This document shows, piece by piece, positions 63,951-64,000 of a stretch of 64,000 nucleotides of DNA. Each line of letters starts with the position of its first letter. Positions within the stretch are counted from its first letter, which is position 1. The notes under the pieces were generated by a model. The model saw only the letters and a program-made list of their open reading frames with translations. It was not told the DNA's origin and ran no database searches. Source of the stretch: Dallia pectoralis (taxonomy: Eukaryota > Chordata > Actinopteri > Esociformes > Umbridae); NCBI GenBank assembly GCA_029465975.1, contig CM055743.1:18333507-18397506 (forward strand), read 5' to 3'. The position numbers and the translations under genes were made by a program.

Positions 63951-64000
63951 GTGAGTGTCTTTATCTTCTACAGCATGTCATCGAAAACACGACAAGATAG

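Overview
The window is nuclear DNA of a ray-finned fish. It shows multi-exon vertebrate genes with GT-AG introns, teleost-type dispersed repeats and an unusually large load of intronic minisatellites. A repeat remnant near 35.3 kb resembles one I know from salmonids and pikes, so a salmoniform or esociform fish is plausible. That is an inference, not a proof.

Layout. (1) 1-23.3 kb, minus strand: the first 28 coding exons of a KMT2B (MLL-family histone H3K4 methyltransferase) gene. They encode about 2,320 residues in an unbroken reading frame: N-terminus, CXXC domain, PHD fingers 1-3, bromodomain region, extended PHD, FYRN and the long linker exon. FYRC and SET lie beyond position 1. Introns hold at least eight minisatellites. 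(2) 25.9-28.1 kb, minus: a 334-residue C2H2 zinc-finger gene. A perfect CTCF core motif at 25.18 kb lies between it and kmt2b. (3) 29.4-33.4 kb, minus: complete ndufv1, the FMN and 4Fe-4S subunit of complex I. (4) 36.0-45.4 kb, minus: an HCN-family channel complete from the N-terminus through the cyclic-nucleotide-binding domain, with no recognisable C-terminal exon. (5) 48.7-50.5 kb, minus: a small single-pass coiled-coil protein with a 22-nt microexon. (6) 54.9-60.2 kb, plus: pip5k1a, complete coding sequence. (7) 62.7 kb to the end, plus: the first three coding exons of psmd4, in the same head-to-tail order as human PIP5K1A-PSMD4.

These genes are ordinary neighbours, not an operon or a functional cassette. 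The most unusual signal is structural. Short tandem duplications sit directly on splice junctions in three genes: the ndufv1 exon 5 donor (56 bp x3), the HCN exon 5 acceptor (about 62 bp x3) and the kmt2b exon 28 acceptor (58 bp x4). Several larger arrays abut exons. Some arrays multiply recognisable motifs: TATATAAG in the 19-bp array, TGACTCA in a 24-bp array. I found no undescribed defence or mobile system.

Exon limits were set by hand from GT-AG sites plus codon phase; they agree across every junction listed. Residue numbers are approximate. Family assignments rest on remembered motifs, not a database search.
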